A DNA stretch of 64,000 bases, taken from the NCBI RefSeq assembly GCF_000687995.1, contig NZ_JIAC01000001.1, positions 2,728,001 through 2,792,000 of the forward strand. Direction: 5' to 3'. This document shows, in pieces, positions 10,934-18,904 of this stretch (its first letter is position 1; every line of letters starts with the position of its first letter). A model generated the notes under the pieces. It was given only the letters and a program-made list of their open reading frames with translations, had not been told where the DNA came from and ran no database searches. The position numbers were made by a program, and so were the translations under genes. The stretch comes from Selenomonas ruminantium AC2024. Its GTDB lineage: Bacteria; Bacillota; Negativicutes; Selenomonadales; Selenomonadaceae.

Positions 10934-11644
10934 TCAGCCTTCCTTTGCAAACAGTGCAATAATTGTATTGAGTATACCGGCTGCGCCATAGGTGCAGAAT
11001 ACTGCCACCGCCAGCGCCGGCAGCAAAGCCTCATGGCCCAGCCACAAAATACCGGCAAACATCACAAACGCAAAAATCTTCGTAACAAGGTAAATGGGTT
11101 CTGCCCCATCCCCCTTGAAATTAGGGTAATGCACATGGCTCACCATCAGATAACCTACAATGGCCATGATGATGGGATAAGTGATGCCAAAGCCCAGCGG
11201 GTCAATGCCCAAGCTCACAAAGAGCAGGGTGGTCATCGCCACGATATTGCCGCCGGCAGGAATTGCCAACCCCATGAAATAGCCATGCACGACATCCGCA
11301 TTGACATTAAAGCGGGCCAGACGCCACATGCCGCACACGGCAAAGATAATCACCACAGCCATGCCCAAAAGGCCATGATGCTGCAACACGAATACCCATG
11401 CCAAAAATGCCGGCGCAATGCCAAAGGAGCCCAGGTCACAGAGCGAATCCATTTCCTTGCCCATTTCGCTGGACACGCCAAAGAAACGCGCCGTGCGGCC
11501 ATCAAGGCCATCGGCCACGAGCGCCAGCAAAATGAAAATCGAGCCCCAAATCAAATCACCATGATAGGTCGAAAGTATGGAGCACATACCAAACACGAGG
11601 TTCATGGACGTGCATAAATTCGGTAGAAAACGTCTGTAATCCAT
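10934..11644 (-). CDS. pssA: CDP-diacylglycerol-serine O-phosphatidyltransferase
   Basis: This 236-residue integral membrane protein carries the CDP-alcohol phosphotransferase motif DG(x2)AR(x8)G(x3)D(x3)D, read here as DGRTARFFGVSSEMGKEMD with the preceding VADGLD. It transfers phosphatidate from CDP-diacylglycerol to serine, giving phosphatidylserine. Its ATG overlaps the psd stop by one base (TGATG), which implies translational coupling to the enzyme that decarboxylates its product. About seven hydrophobic helices are visible, as in Gram-positive-type PssA. Confidence 0.95.
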   Translation of the reverse strand: MDYRRFLPNLCTSMNLVFGMCSILSTYHGDLIWGSIFILLALVADGLDGRTARFFGVSSEMGKEMDSLCDLGSFGIAPAFLAWVFVLQHHGLLGMAVVIIFAVCGMWRLARFNVNADVVHGYFMGLAIPAGGNIVAMTTLLFVSLGIDPLGFGITYPIIMAIVGYLMVSHVHYPNFKGDGAEPIYLVTKIFAFVMFAGILWLGHEALLPALAVAVFCTYGAAGILNTIIALFAKEG

Positions 11645-12276
11645 CAGTCTTTTATCCTCCCCAAAACGGTCAAGCCGCCAGAAACCTTCTGCCCCTTGGT
11701 CACGGCGATTTCTACATTTTTCGGCATTACCACTTCCAGGCAGGAACCGAATTTAATCATACCGTAAAGCTCGCCCTGCTTCATTTCATCATCCAAAGTC
11801 ACATAGGACACGATGCGGCGAGCTAAGATGCCGGCAATCTGTTTTACACTGATACGAATGCGTTCATTTTCGATGCCGAGCACATGGTGCTCGTTCTCAA
11901 AGCCCACTGTATCTTTATAAGCGGGACGGAAACGGCCGCAGAAATACTTCTGCAGCTTGATTTTGCCCCGAATCGGACTGCGGTTCACATGCACGTTGAA
12001 TACGGACATAAAGATAACGACCTTGTTGCAAGGCTCTTTTACAAATTCGTCCGTTTCCATCGGCACGATATCCGTCACGGTACCGTCAGCCGGCGAAAGA
12101 ATCACATCTTCGTCAAGCGCAATTTCCCGCTTGGGATTGCGGAAGAAATAACAAAAATAAAACATCAGTACAATGGGGATTACCGCCGCATAGGGGCTAA
12201 TGGAAAAGCCCACGAGAAGCGCCAGCAAAAAGCAGGCACCAATAAAGGGGTAACCCTCAGAAATAATAGGGGTCAA
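11644..12276 (-). CDS. psd: Phosphatidylserine decarboxylase proenzyme
   Basis: This 210-residue protein is the short, archaetidylserine-like class of Psd. It has one or two N-terminal membrane helices, VLSPADGTV, FMSVFNVHVNRSPI, and the self-cleavage site MIKFGSC, whose serine becomes the pyruvoyl group. It converts phosphatidylserine to phosphatidylethanolamine at the inner membrane. Translation starts at a TTG (12276) behind a perfect AAGGAGG at 7 nt. It is encoded directly before pssA and after a WecG/TagA-type gene. Confidence 0.95.
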   Translation of the reverse strand: MTPIISEGYPFIGACFLLALLVGFSISPYAAVIPIVLMFYFCYFFRNPKREIALDEDVILSPADGTVTDIVPMETDEFVKEPCNKVVIFMSVFNVHVNRSPIRGKIKLQKYFCGRFRPAYKDTVGFENEHHVLGIENERIRISVKQIAGILARRIVSYVTLDDEMKQGELYGMIKFGSCLEVVMPKNVEIAVTKGQKVSGGLTVLGRIKD

Positions 12277-12303
12277 GCTTCCACCTCCTTATATTCTTAA
12301 ATA

Positions 12304-13038
12304 TTACGCGCGATTTGACTTATAGCCATGCACTTTCAACACAAATTTCGGCAGAGCCATCAGACGGCCTGCACGTTTCGGCTGCAAAAGACCGCGGAAC
12401 AGCCATTCGAGCTTGGCCTTCTGCATCCAATACGGGGCGCGTTTCATGACACCGGCCATAACATCCAGCGTACCACCTACACCAATAGCCACCGGTACAC
12501 CCAGTTCCTTTAAGTGCGCATTAAGCCACTTTTCCTGCTTGGGTACGCCAAGGGCGGCGAGCAGCAAGTCCGGCTGTGCGGCCTTGATTTCTTCAATGAT
12601 GGCAGGTTCATCCTCGGGCTTGAAGTAGCCATCACGCGTACCTACGATTTCAATGCCGGGATAAAGTTCCTCTGCCTTGGCTTTAGCCTTCTCTGCCACG
12701 CCGGGAGCCGAACCGAAGAAGAATACCTTCTGCTTCTTGCTCGGAGCAATGCGCATGAGTTCCTGCGCCAGGTCAAAGCCCGCTACACGCTCCGGCATTT
12801 CATAACCTAAGTGATGGGCAGCCCAAACCGTACCAGCCCCATCCGGCACGACCAAGGCGGCATCATTTAAGATATTTTTCAATTCCTCATCATGCGTTGC
12901 CCGCATAATCATCTCTGCATTGGCAGTGGCAATCAGGACATTTTTCCGTTCGTCCATATAACCTTCCACCTGTGCAACTGCCTGAGCCATGGTGACAGAA
13001 TCCACCTTAACGCCCAGTATATCAATCTTTTCGGCCAC
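12304..13038 (-). CDS. WecG/TagA/CpsF family glycosyltransferase
   Basis: This protein of about 244 residues has IDILGVKVDSVTM at the N-terminus, TANAEMIMRA, VVPDGAGTVWAA and FFGSAPGVAEKA, then LLLAALGVPKQEKWL and GVGGTLDVMAG near the C-terminus. These are the conserved blocks of family 26 glycosyltransferases, which add N-acetylmannosamine(-uronate) to lipid-linked GlcNAc or similar acceptors in surface polysaccharide synthesis. I start it at the GTG at 13038, which has GGGGAGGT 6 nt upstream; an in-frame ATG at 13080 has no ribosome site. It heads the psd-pssA-GT2 cluster. Confidence 0.88.
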   Translation of the reverse strand: MAEKIDILGVKVDSVTMAQAVAQVEGYMDERKNVLIATANAEMIMRATHDEELKNILNDAALVVPDGAGTVWAAHHLGYEMPERVAGFDLAQELMRIAPSKKQKVFFFGSAPGVAEKAKAKAEELYPGIEIVGTRDGYFKPEDEPAIIEEIKAAQPDLLLAALGVPKQEKWLNAHLKELGVPVAIGVGGTLDVMAGVMKRAPYWMQKAKLEWLFRGLLQPKRAGRLMALPKFVLKVHGYKSNRA

Positions 13039-13093
13039 GCCGCTACCTCCCCAATTTGCATCTAAACACTCATTAGACAAGTTTACTACAAAT

Positions 13094-13120
13094 AAAAGAG
13101 AGCGTCAACCGCTCTCTTTT
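13094..13120 (-). terminator. Intrinsic terminator after the orphan gene
   Basis: The arms AAAAGAGAGCG and CGCTCTCTTTT enclose a 5-nt loop. The hairpin lies 12 bp after the stop of the gene at 13132-13518, and the T-run reads correctly on the minus strand. Confidence 0.88.
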
Positions 13121-13131
13121 CGTCAGTGATT

Positions 13132-13518
13132 TTATTTTTGCAACAGCATATTCAGCATTTGCGCAGCCTGTTCACTGGCTGTCAGCTGCTCTTGCGCCTT
13201 ATCCGGTGTAGATTTTTCGACCTGCGTACTGAGAATCGTTGGAATTTTATCCGGATGTGCGGCATGGGTCTTAGTCTGGGATACCAGCTTATCCCCTGCA
13301 TACAGCGTAATCAGCACAGAACCATCCGACATAACCTGAATCACCGTAGTGGTATCTTCGCCGTTACTCTCCCCGGTATCGGTAATTCCACCGCCGGTTT
13401 CCAACTGCCGCAGCATGGTACTAAATTGCCCCTTTGCCAATACCGTTTTATCCCTGTTCACCATATCTTTGCTCGGCTCTGCCCAGACGGTCATCCCCTG
13501 CAAAGCATCAACATTCAT
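13132..13518 (-). CDS. Hypothetical protein, possibly flagellar/motility-linked
   Basis: I do not recognise this 128-residue soluble protein. It has no signal peptide or membrane helix. The N-terminus MNVDALQGMTVWAEPSKDMV is followed by NRDKTVLAKGQFSTMLRQLE, a glycine/threonine-rich stretch, a strand-rich segment (VIQVMSDGSVLITLYAG) and a helical end rich in Gln and Met. The segment LAKGQFSTMLRQL faintly resembles the start of FlgD-type hook-cap proteins, but this is weak. The start at 13518 is chosen because GGAGG lies 7 nt upstream. It is monocistronic, with its own sigma-28-like promoter and terminator, which is the only functional hint. Confidence 0.7.
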   Translation of the reverse strand: MNVDALQGMTVWAEPSKDMVNRDKTVLAKGQFSTMLRQLETGGGITDTGESNGEDTTTVIQVMSDGSVLITLYAGDKLVSQTKTHAAHPDKIPTILSTQVEKSTPDKAQEQLTASEQAAQMLNMLLQK

Positions 13519-13561
13519 GCCATCACCTCCACAATTTTGCAAACAAATCCATCTAAAGTTA

Positions 13562-13589
13562 ATATCGAAGAAAACTCTGGTAGGTTAAG
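13562..13589 (-). promoter_or_regulatory. Candidate sigma-28 promoter of the orphan gene at 13132-13518
   Basis: The minus strand reads CTTAAC, 14 nt, TTCGATAT, the same boxes and spacing as in front of yjfB (2028-2053). It lies 44 nt before the start codon and about 25 bp from the end of repeat copy A. Confidence 0.55.
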
Positions 13590-13613
13590 TCAAAAAATTA
13601 CAATTTGTGAGTT

Positions 13614-14181
13614 AGTTCTTGCTGAAATATTTTTGTTACAGCTCAGTTTGGGCGGAAGTGGTAATACTTTTCGCCGTTGCACTAAATGACCCACAAGCAA
13701 ATGTATGGGCTTTTTAGCCACCTGCGCCGGGCAAGACCGGCGGCGCGTATGTTCAACCCAGTGTTTAGTTTGTGCCGTTTGTGGGCCATTCCTCACTGCG
13801 TTCGGACAGTCGTTTCACGGCGAAAAGCATCACCACCTCCGCCCTAAGCGATGTCCGTATAAGACGGCATTTTCGTGGTGACAAGCAGCAAGTACATCGA
13901 TGTTCTTGTTACGGGAGCAATGAATTCGTGACAATAGGCTAATCCGTAACTTGGGGCGGACGGGGAGTGCTTTTTCTGTTAGGAGCGATTGCCTGAACGC
14001 AGTGAAGGCCGGCCCCTGTAGGAAACAGCTAAGCAAATACGCTGAAAGCAGCGCCGTTGGCCTGCCCGGCGCGAGTAGCTGGACAGCTCTATTTTATGAA
14101 GGGGTCGTTTAGCGGGAAACAGAAAAAGTACTCCCCGTTCGCCCCTGACAACGTATGAACAGGATATCTTTAGCACGAACT
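13614..14181 (-). repeat. Head-to-head double-hairpin repeat, copy A (inverted orientation)
   Basis: This is a non-coding element of about 568 bp, homologous to copies at 41453-42043 and 60702-61293 but in the opposite orientation. One hairpin module spans 13951-14145 and the other 13647-13847. They flank a near-palindrome of 20 bp (13889-13908) at distances of 51-52 nt. Outer stem arms pair over about 28 bp with two G-U type positions. The left end AGTTCGTG is conserved (14174-14181); the end near 13614 is the least certain. It sits between the aspS terminator and the sigma-28-like promoter of the orphan gene. Short open frames inside it are not conserved in frame, so I do not call genes. 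Confidence 0.85.
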
Positions 14182-14188
14182 GAACTCG

Positions 14189-14224
14189 AAAAAGCCCGCT
14201 GACAAAAGTGTCAGCGGACTTTTT
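14189..14224 (-). terminator. Intrinsic terminator after aspS
   Basis: The stem AGCCCGCTGACA/TGTCAGCGGACT with loop AAAG is flanked by A and T runs. It lies 43 bp after the aspS stop and 8 bp from repeat copy A. It is almost identical to the terminator at 42048-42082. Confidence 0.9.
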
Positions 14225-14267
14225 CGCTGTTAGGGAATTATCCCCCAACCAGGACTCTATTGGTCAG

Positions 14268-16079
14268 TTAAGCATTTTCTTCCTGCTTAGCTTCTTTTTT
14301 CTTTACTGCCGTACGGATGGACAGCTCACGGAGCTGTTTATCGTCAACTTCGGACGGAGCGTTGGACATAACGTCACGAGCACTCTGCGTCTTCGGGAAG
14401 GCGATTACGTCACGGATGGAAGCGCGTTTCGCCATAATCATAACCAGACGGTCAAGACCGAAAGCCAGGCCGCCATGAGGAGGCGTGCCGTACTGGAAGG
14501 CATCCATCATGAAGCCGAACTTCGCATGTGCTTCTTCCTGCGTGAGGCCCAAGGATTCGAATACCTTCTCCTGCAGTTCTGCATTATAGATACGCAGGGA
14601 GCCGCCACCGATTTCGACACCGTTCAGAACCATGTCGTAAGCATTAGCCTTTACGCGGCCCGGGTCAGTGGCGAGGAATTCGATATCTTCGTCACGCGGA
14701 GCCGTGAACGGATGGTGCATAGCTTTCCAGCGTTTTTCTTCATCGCTCCATTCGTACATCGGGAAGTCAACAACCCAGAGGAAACGGAGTTTATCCGGGT
14801 CAATGAGGTTGCGTTCCTTACCCATTTCAAGACGGAGCTGGCCGAGGGCCGTGTCAACAACGAGGCGCTTGTCAGCCACAACGAGCAGCAGGTCGCCGGT
14901 CTTGGCGCCAGTAGCTTCCGCAATCTTAGCGAAGGTTTCATCGCTGTAGAACTTCTTGAAGGGGCTCTTAACGCCTTCTTCGCTGTACTGAATCCAGGCC
15001 AGACCCTTGGCACCGTAAATCTGTACGAACTTAACGAGTTCATCCAGACGGCGGCGCGGAATGTCAGCATAGCCGTCCACCTTGATGCACTTAACCATGC
15101 CGCCGTTTTCGATAACGGCATTGAACACCTTGAAGTCAGAGCCTTTAACGTACTCGGAGATGTCCATGAGCGGCATATCAAAGCGCAGGTCCGGCTTATC
15201 GGAACCGTACTTATCCATAGCCGTATCCCAATCCATGCGTTCAAACGGCGTTTCCACCTTGGCACCGATGGATTTTTCAAAGAGTTCCTTAACCATTTCT
15301 TCCATAATGGTCAGAATTTCTTCCTGGCTCTTGAAGGACATTTCGATATCGAGCTGGGTGAATTCCGGCTGACGATCAGCACGCAGGTCTTCATCACGGA
15401 AGCAGCGCACAATCTGGAAGTATTTTTCAAAACCGGCAACCTGCAGAATCTGCTTGAAAATCTGCGGGGACTGCGGCAGAGCGTAGAACTCGCCCGGGTT
15501 TACACGGCTCGGCACGAGGAAGTCGCGTGCGCCTTCCGGCGTGCTCTTGCAGAGCATCGGGGTTTCGATTTCGAGGAAACCGTTGCGGTCGAAGTAATCG
15601 CGCATAATCTTCGTCACGCGGTGACGCAGAATGATGTTCTTCTGCATTTCCGGGCGGCGCAGGTCGAGATAGCGATACTTCAGGCGCAGCATTTCATCTA
15701 CATCAATGCCATCCTGAATGTAGAACGGCGGCGTCTTAGCCTTGTTCAGAATGCGCAGCTCGGTGCAGACAACTTCGATTTCACCGGTTTCGATGTTGCT
15801 GTTCACCGTTTCTTCGCTGCGGGCGCGTACCGTACCGCGAACAGCGATACAGAACTCGTTACGCAGGGATTCTGCCTTGTGGAACGTGCCGCCTTCCATG
15901 CTGGCTTCATCAAAGACAACCTGCACAAAACCGGAACGGTCACGCATATCCACGAATATGAGTCCACCATGGTCACGACGGCGGGCAACCCAGCCGCACA
16001 GCACGACATCCGTGCCTACATTTTCCTTGCGAAGCTCGCCACAATGATGGTCGCGCTTCATGCCTTGTAATGTTTCCAT
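14268..16079 (-). CDS. aspS: Aspartyl-tRNA synthetase
   Basis: This 603-residue class II synthetase has the bacterial arrangement: N-terminal OB-fold anticodon-binding domain (VLCGWVARRRDHGG), catalytic domain with motif 2 (RCFRDEDLRADRQPEFTQLD), an inserted GAD domain (about residues 300-410) and motif 3 (GLAFGLDRLVMIM). It charges tRNA-Asp in the cytosol. The ATG overlaps the hisS stop by one base (TAATG), so the two are translationally coupled. The hisS-aspS order is common in Firmicutes. A strong terminator follows. Confidence 0.97.
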   Translation of the reverse strand: METLQGMKRDHHCGELRKENVGTDVVLCGWVARRRDHGGLIFVDMRDRSGFVQVVFDEASMEGGTFHKAESLRNEFCIAVRGTVRARSEETVNSNIETGEIEVVCTELRILNKAKTPPFYIQDGIDVDEMLRLKYRYLDLRRPEMQKNIILRHRVTKIMRDYFDRNGFLEIETPMLCKSTPEGARDFLVPSRVNPGEFYALPQSPQIFKQILQVAGFEKYFQIVRCFRDEDLRADRQPEFTQLDIEMSFKSQEEILTIMEEMVKELFEKSIGAKVETPFERMDWDTAMDKYGSDKPDLRFDMPLMDISEYVKGSDFKVFNAVIENGGMVKCIKVDGYADIPRRRLDELVKFVQIYGAKGLAWIQYSEEGVKSPFKKFYSDETFAKIAEATGAKTGDLLLVVADKRLVVDTALGQLRLEMGKERNLIDPDKLRFLWVVDFPMYEWSDEEKRWKAMHHPFTAPRDEDIEFLATDPGRVKANAYDMVLNGVEIGGGSLRIYNAELQEKVFESLGLTQEEAHAKFGFMMDAFQYGTPPHGGLAFGLDRLVMIMAKRASIRDVIAFPKTQSARDVMSNAPSEVDDKQLRELSIRTAVKKKEAKQEENA

Positions 16080-17344
16080 TAACCTTTCACCTCAGCACAT
16101 AGCTTTTCAATTATATTATCAAAAGAAACTTTCTCCTGCTCGCTCTTTTCCATGTCCTTGAGCTGTACGCAAGCTTCCTTGACTTCATCTTCACCGATGA
16201 TTAAGGCAAAACGGGCGTTGGCCTTGTTTGCCTGCTTCATCTGGGCCTTCATGCTCCGGCCCGCATAGTCCATACCGGCTTTAAGTCCTGCCTGACGCAA
16301 TTTCGTCAGGAGCTTAAAGGCTGCGCCCTGCGCCTCTTCGCCCAGAGCAACCACGAACGCATCGGTCTGCGTGTCCATTTCCGGCAGGAGATTCTGTTTC
16401 TCCAGTGCCAGCAGCACACGTTCCAACCCCGTGGCAAAGCCCACAGCCGGAGTCGGGTTGCCGCCGATTTCCTCAATGAGTCCATCGTAGCGGCCGCCGC
16501 CTGCAACGGCACTCTGCGCACCGAGGGGCGGATATTTAATCTCGAAAGCGGTCTTGGTGTAATAGTCCAAACCGCGCACGAGACGGGCATCAAGTTCAAA
16601 TTCCACGCCAGCTTCCGTCAGGAAGTGCTGTACCTTGTGGAAATGGTCCTGACATTCCTCGCAGAGGCAGTCCGTAATCTTCGGTGCATCAGCCATATAG
16701 GGCTTGTCGGCATCAGCCTTGCAGTCGAGGATACGCAGCGGGCTGCGCTCAAAACGGTCTTTGCAGTCATCGCACAAATCTTCGAGCTTATCGCGGAAGA
16801 AGTCCTGCAGAACCTTGCGGTATACCGGACGGCATTTCGGACAGCCAACGGAATTCAGGGACAGCTTGAGGTCTTTAAGTCCCAGGCCACCTAATAAATC
16901 CATAGCCAGCATGATGATTTCTGCATCCACGGCCGGATTGGACTCGCCTAAAGCTTCGACACCAAACTGATGGAATTCGCGCATACGGCCGGCCTGCGGA
17001 CGGTCATAGCGGAACATGGAGCCGATGTAGAAAAGCTTCGTCAGGCTGCTGTCACCATAGAGCTTGTTCTGCAGATAGGCACGCACAGCCGAAGCCGTGT
17101 TTTCCGGACGCAGGGTAATGCTGCGGTCGCCACGGTCGGTGAAGGTGTACATTTCCTTGTCCACCACATCCGTGCCTTCGCCGATACCGCGATGGAACAG
17201 CTCCGTATGCTCGAACATCGGCGTACGGATTTCCTTGTAGCCATAACGGGCACACAGGTCACGGATTTTTTCTTCCACATAGGTCCATTGTCCGACAGTA
17301 TCGGGCAATATATCCTTTGTCCCTCTTGGGGCATTGGTTAACAT
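16079..17344 (-). CDS. hisS: Histidyl-tRNA synthetase
   Basis: This 421-residue class II synthetase has motif 1 near the N-terminus (APRGTKDILPD), TLRPENTAS, motif 2 (SMFRYDRPQAGRMREFHQFG), the histidine A motif LVRGLDYYTKTAFE, GGGRYDGL and a C-terminal anticodon-binding domain. A cysteine-rich stretch at about residues 170-230 (CPKC, CDDC, CLCEEC) is seen in many Firmicutes HisS proteins. It charges tRNA-His. The gene lies 18 bp after hemZ with GGGGGAG before the ATG. No T-box leader is present, because there is no leader space. Confidence 0.97.
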   Translation of the reverse strand: MLTNAPRGTKDILPDTVGQWTYVEEKIRDLCARYGYKEIRTPMFEHTELFHRGIGEGTDVVDKEMYTFTDRGDRSITLRPENTASAVRAYLQNKLYGDSSLTKLFYIGSMFRYDRPQAGRMREFHQFGVEALGESNPAVDAEIIMLAMDLLGGLGLKDLKLSLNSVGCPKCRPVYRKVLQDFFRDKLEDLCDDCKDRFERSPLRILDCKADADKPYMADAPKITDCLCEECQDHFHKVQHFLTEAGVEFELDARLVRGLDYYTKTAFEIKYPPLGAQSAVAGGGRYDGLIEEIGGNPTPAVGFATGLERVLLALEKQNLLPEMDTQTDAFVVALGEEAQGAAFKLLTKLRQAGLKAGMDYAGRSMKAQMKQANKANARFALIIGEDEVKEACVQLKDMEKSEQEKVSFDNIIEKLCAEVKG

Positions 17345-17362
17345 TCGTCTTACTCCCCCTAA

Positions 17363-18904
17363 TTAATTTGCGCAGGCTTCATCCAAAAGAGCCCGCCGTT
17401 TCTCGATATAAATATCAATATCGCGCAAGTATGTCACTAAATCCTTGGCGTTGAATGAGGACTTCATGCGCTTGTTCTTAAAGTCAACCACTTTGCTCGT
17501 GGCGGCGCCGCCAATGCCGATAATGGTCTGATGTTCCTCCATAATCTGGATGTTGTACATCCCTTCGGCACCTTTATGACAGCAGCCAATATTTTCCAAA
17601 TCACCGGCCATATAGCCTTGACGGTAAAGATAATACGGCTCATAGCCGAAACGCTTCATATAGCCCATGGCCACTTCCGCCATCTTGCGCGTTTCCTCTG
17701 CGCTGGGCAAGTCCACATGGCGTTCTTCCATAATGAGCTTGAGGCGTGAGCCGCGTTTCAAGGCTAAAGCGTGCAGGGTGATATCGTCCGGATTCAGCGC
17801 AGTGACCTTGGCCAGTGTATCGTCCACATCAGCCGCCGTCTCACCGGGCAGGCCCAAAATCAAATCCATGTTGATATGGGGAATGCCCGCTGCCCGCAGG
17901 GCATGGTACATTTCCGTAACCGCTTCCGGCGTATGCTGACGGCCGATAACCTTCAAGGTTCGCTCCTGCATGGTCTGCGGATTGACGCTGACGCGCGTGA
18001 CCTTGAAATCCCGCATAGCCGCAATCTTTTCCGGCGTAATGCTATCGGGTCGGCCTGCCTCCACCGTAAACTCGGCTAGATTATCGTGATAGAAGGCATC
18101 ACAGACCCAGCCGAGCATCGTGCGGAATTCCGCGTCCGGCAGAGCAGTCGGCGTACCGCCGCCCACATAGATATTCTGGACTTTAAGGCCGTGTGCCTCC
18201 ACCGCCGCTTTAGCGCCCTCGATATCCTTTTTAAGCACCGCCATAAACTCGGCAAGTTTCTTCGGCCCCGGCAGTACATTAGCCGGGAAGGAACAATACA
18301 GGCAGCGGGTCAGACAGAAGGGAATCCCCACATAAATACTGATGGTCTTTTCGTCCGAGGTCTTGAGGAACGGCAGCTGACGGAACGCCATCGGCGTGAT
18401 AATCCGTGCCTTTTCCTCACTGCAGGCAAAGTCGGTCATCAAACGCTTGACGATGGCTTCCTCATCCATGCCGTATTCAATCCAGCGATGGACGATTTTG
18501 GTGGGACGTACCCCGTGGAGAATCCCCCAAGGGGCAGGCGCATAGCCCAGTTCCTCACAGAAGATATGGTAGAGATTGAGCTTTATCGTGCGGTTTACCG
18601 CCGCCCGCTCCAGCTCGTCCTCTTTGCCACATTCCCAGCGGGTATAGCTTTTTAGCGTGCCATCCTCTGCAAAGAGCATCAGCGTGGTTTCCATGCAGAC
18701 CTTCGCGCCTTCACGCGGCTCGCCCTCTACCGGCAGGCGATGATTGACCACAGAAAGCTGCGCAAAATCTGCCTCGCCTTCCCGGCCCACGACTTCCACC
18801 TTAAAGAGTGTCAGCACTTCCCGGGTAATCTTGGATATAATTTCTTTTTTCGAGTTCAGTGTAAAGGTTCTTACCTTCAATTTTCTTTTTGGCACTCCTT
18901 GCAT
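17363..18904 (-). CDS. hemZ: Coproporphyrinogen dehydrogenase HemZ (radical SAM)
   Basis: This 513-residue protein carries an N-terminal region of about 170 residues and a radical SAM core with CLTRCLYCSFPANV (CxxxCxxC), IYVGGGTPTAL, and FTVEAGRPDSIT. This layout fits HemZ of Firmicutes, an oxygen-independent coproporphyrinogen III oxidase-like enzyme; true heme synthesis activity is not certain from sequence alone. The ATG at 18904 overlaps the fur reading frame by 28 bp and has no clear ribosome site, so the exact start is unsure. It lies between fur and hisS in one run. Confidence 0.85.
   Translation of the reverse strand: MQGVPKRKLKVRTFTLNSKKEIISKITREVLTLFKVEVVGREGEADFAQLSVVNHRLPVEGEPREGAKVCMETTLMLFAEDGTLKSYTRWECGKEDELERAAVNRTIKLNLYHIFCEELGYAPAPWGILHGVRPTKIVHRWIEYGMDEEAIVKRLMTDFACSEEKARIITPMAFRQLPFLKTSDEKTISIYVGIPFCLTRCLYCSFPANVLPGPKKLAEFMAVLKKDIEGAKAAVEAHGLKVQNIYVGGGTPTALPDAEFRTMLGWVCDAFYHDNLAEFTVEAGRPDSITPEKIAAMRDFKVTRVSVNPQTMQERTLKVIGRQHTPEAVTEMYHALRAAGIPHINMDLILGLPGETAADVDDTLAKVTALNPDDITLHALALKRGSRLKLIMEERHVDLPSAEETRKMAEVAMGYMKRFGYEPYYLYRQGYMAGDLENIGCCHKGAEGMYNIQIMEEHQTIIGIGGAATSKVVDFKNKRMKSSFNAKDLVTYLRDIDIYIEKRRALLDEACAN

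Noticed and set aside
9734-11617. Long open frame on the plus strand opposite the GT2 and pssA genes
   Set aside because: It crosses two genuine genes, is histidine/arginine-rich as expected of antisense frames, and has no recognisable domain.
14208-16070. Long open frame on the plus strand opposite aspS
   Set aside because: It is a shadow of the aspS codon bias: no ribosome site, no family resemblance, and aspS is unmistakable.
17345-17362. T-box leader before hisS-aspS
   Set aside because: Only 18 bp separate hemZ and hisS, too little for a T-box.
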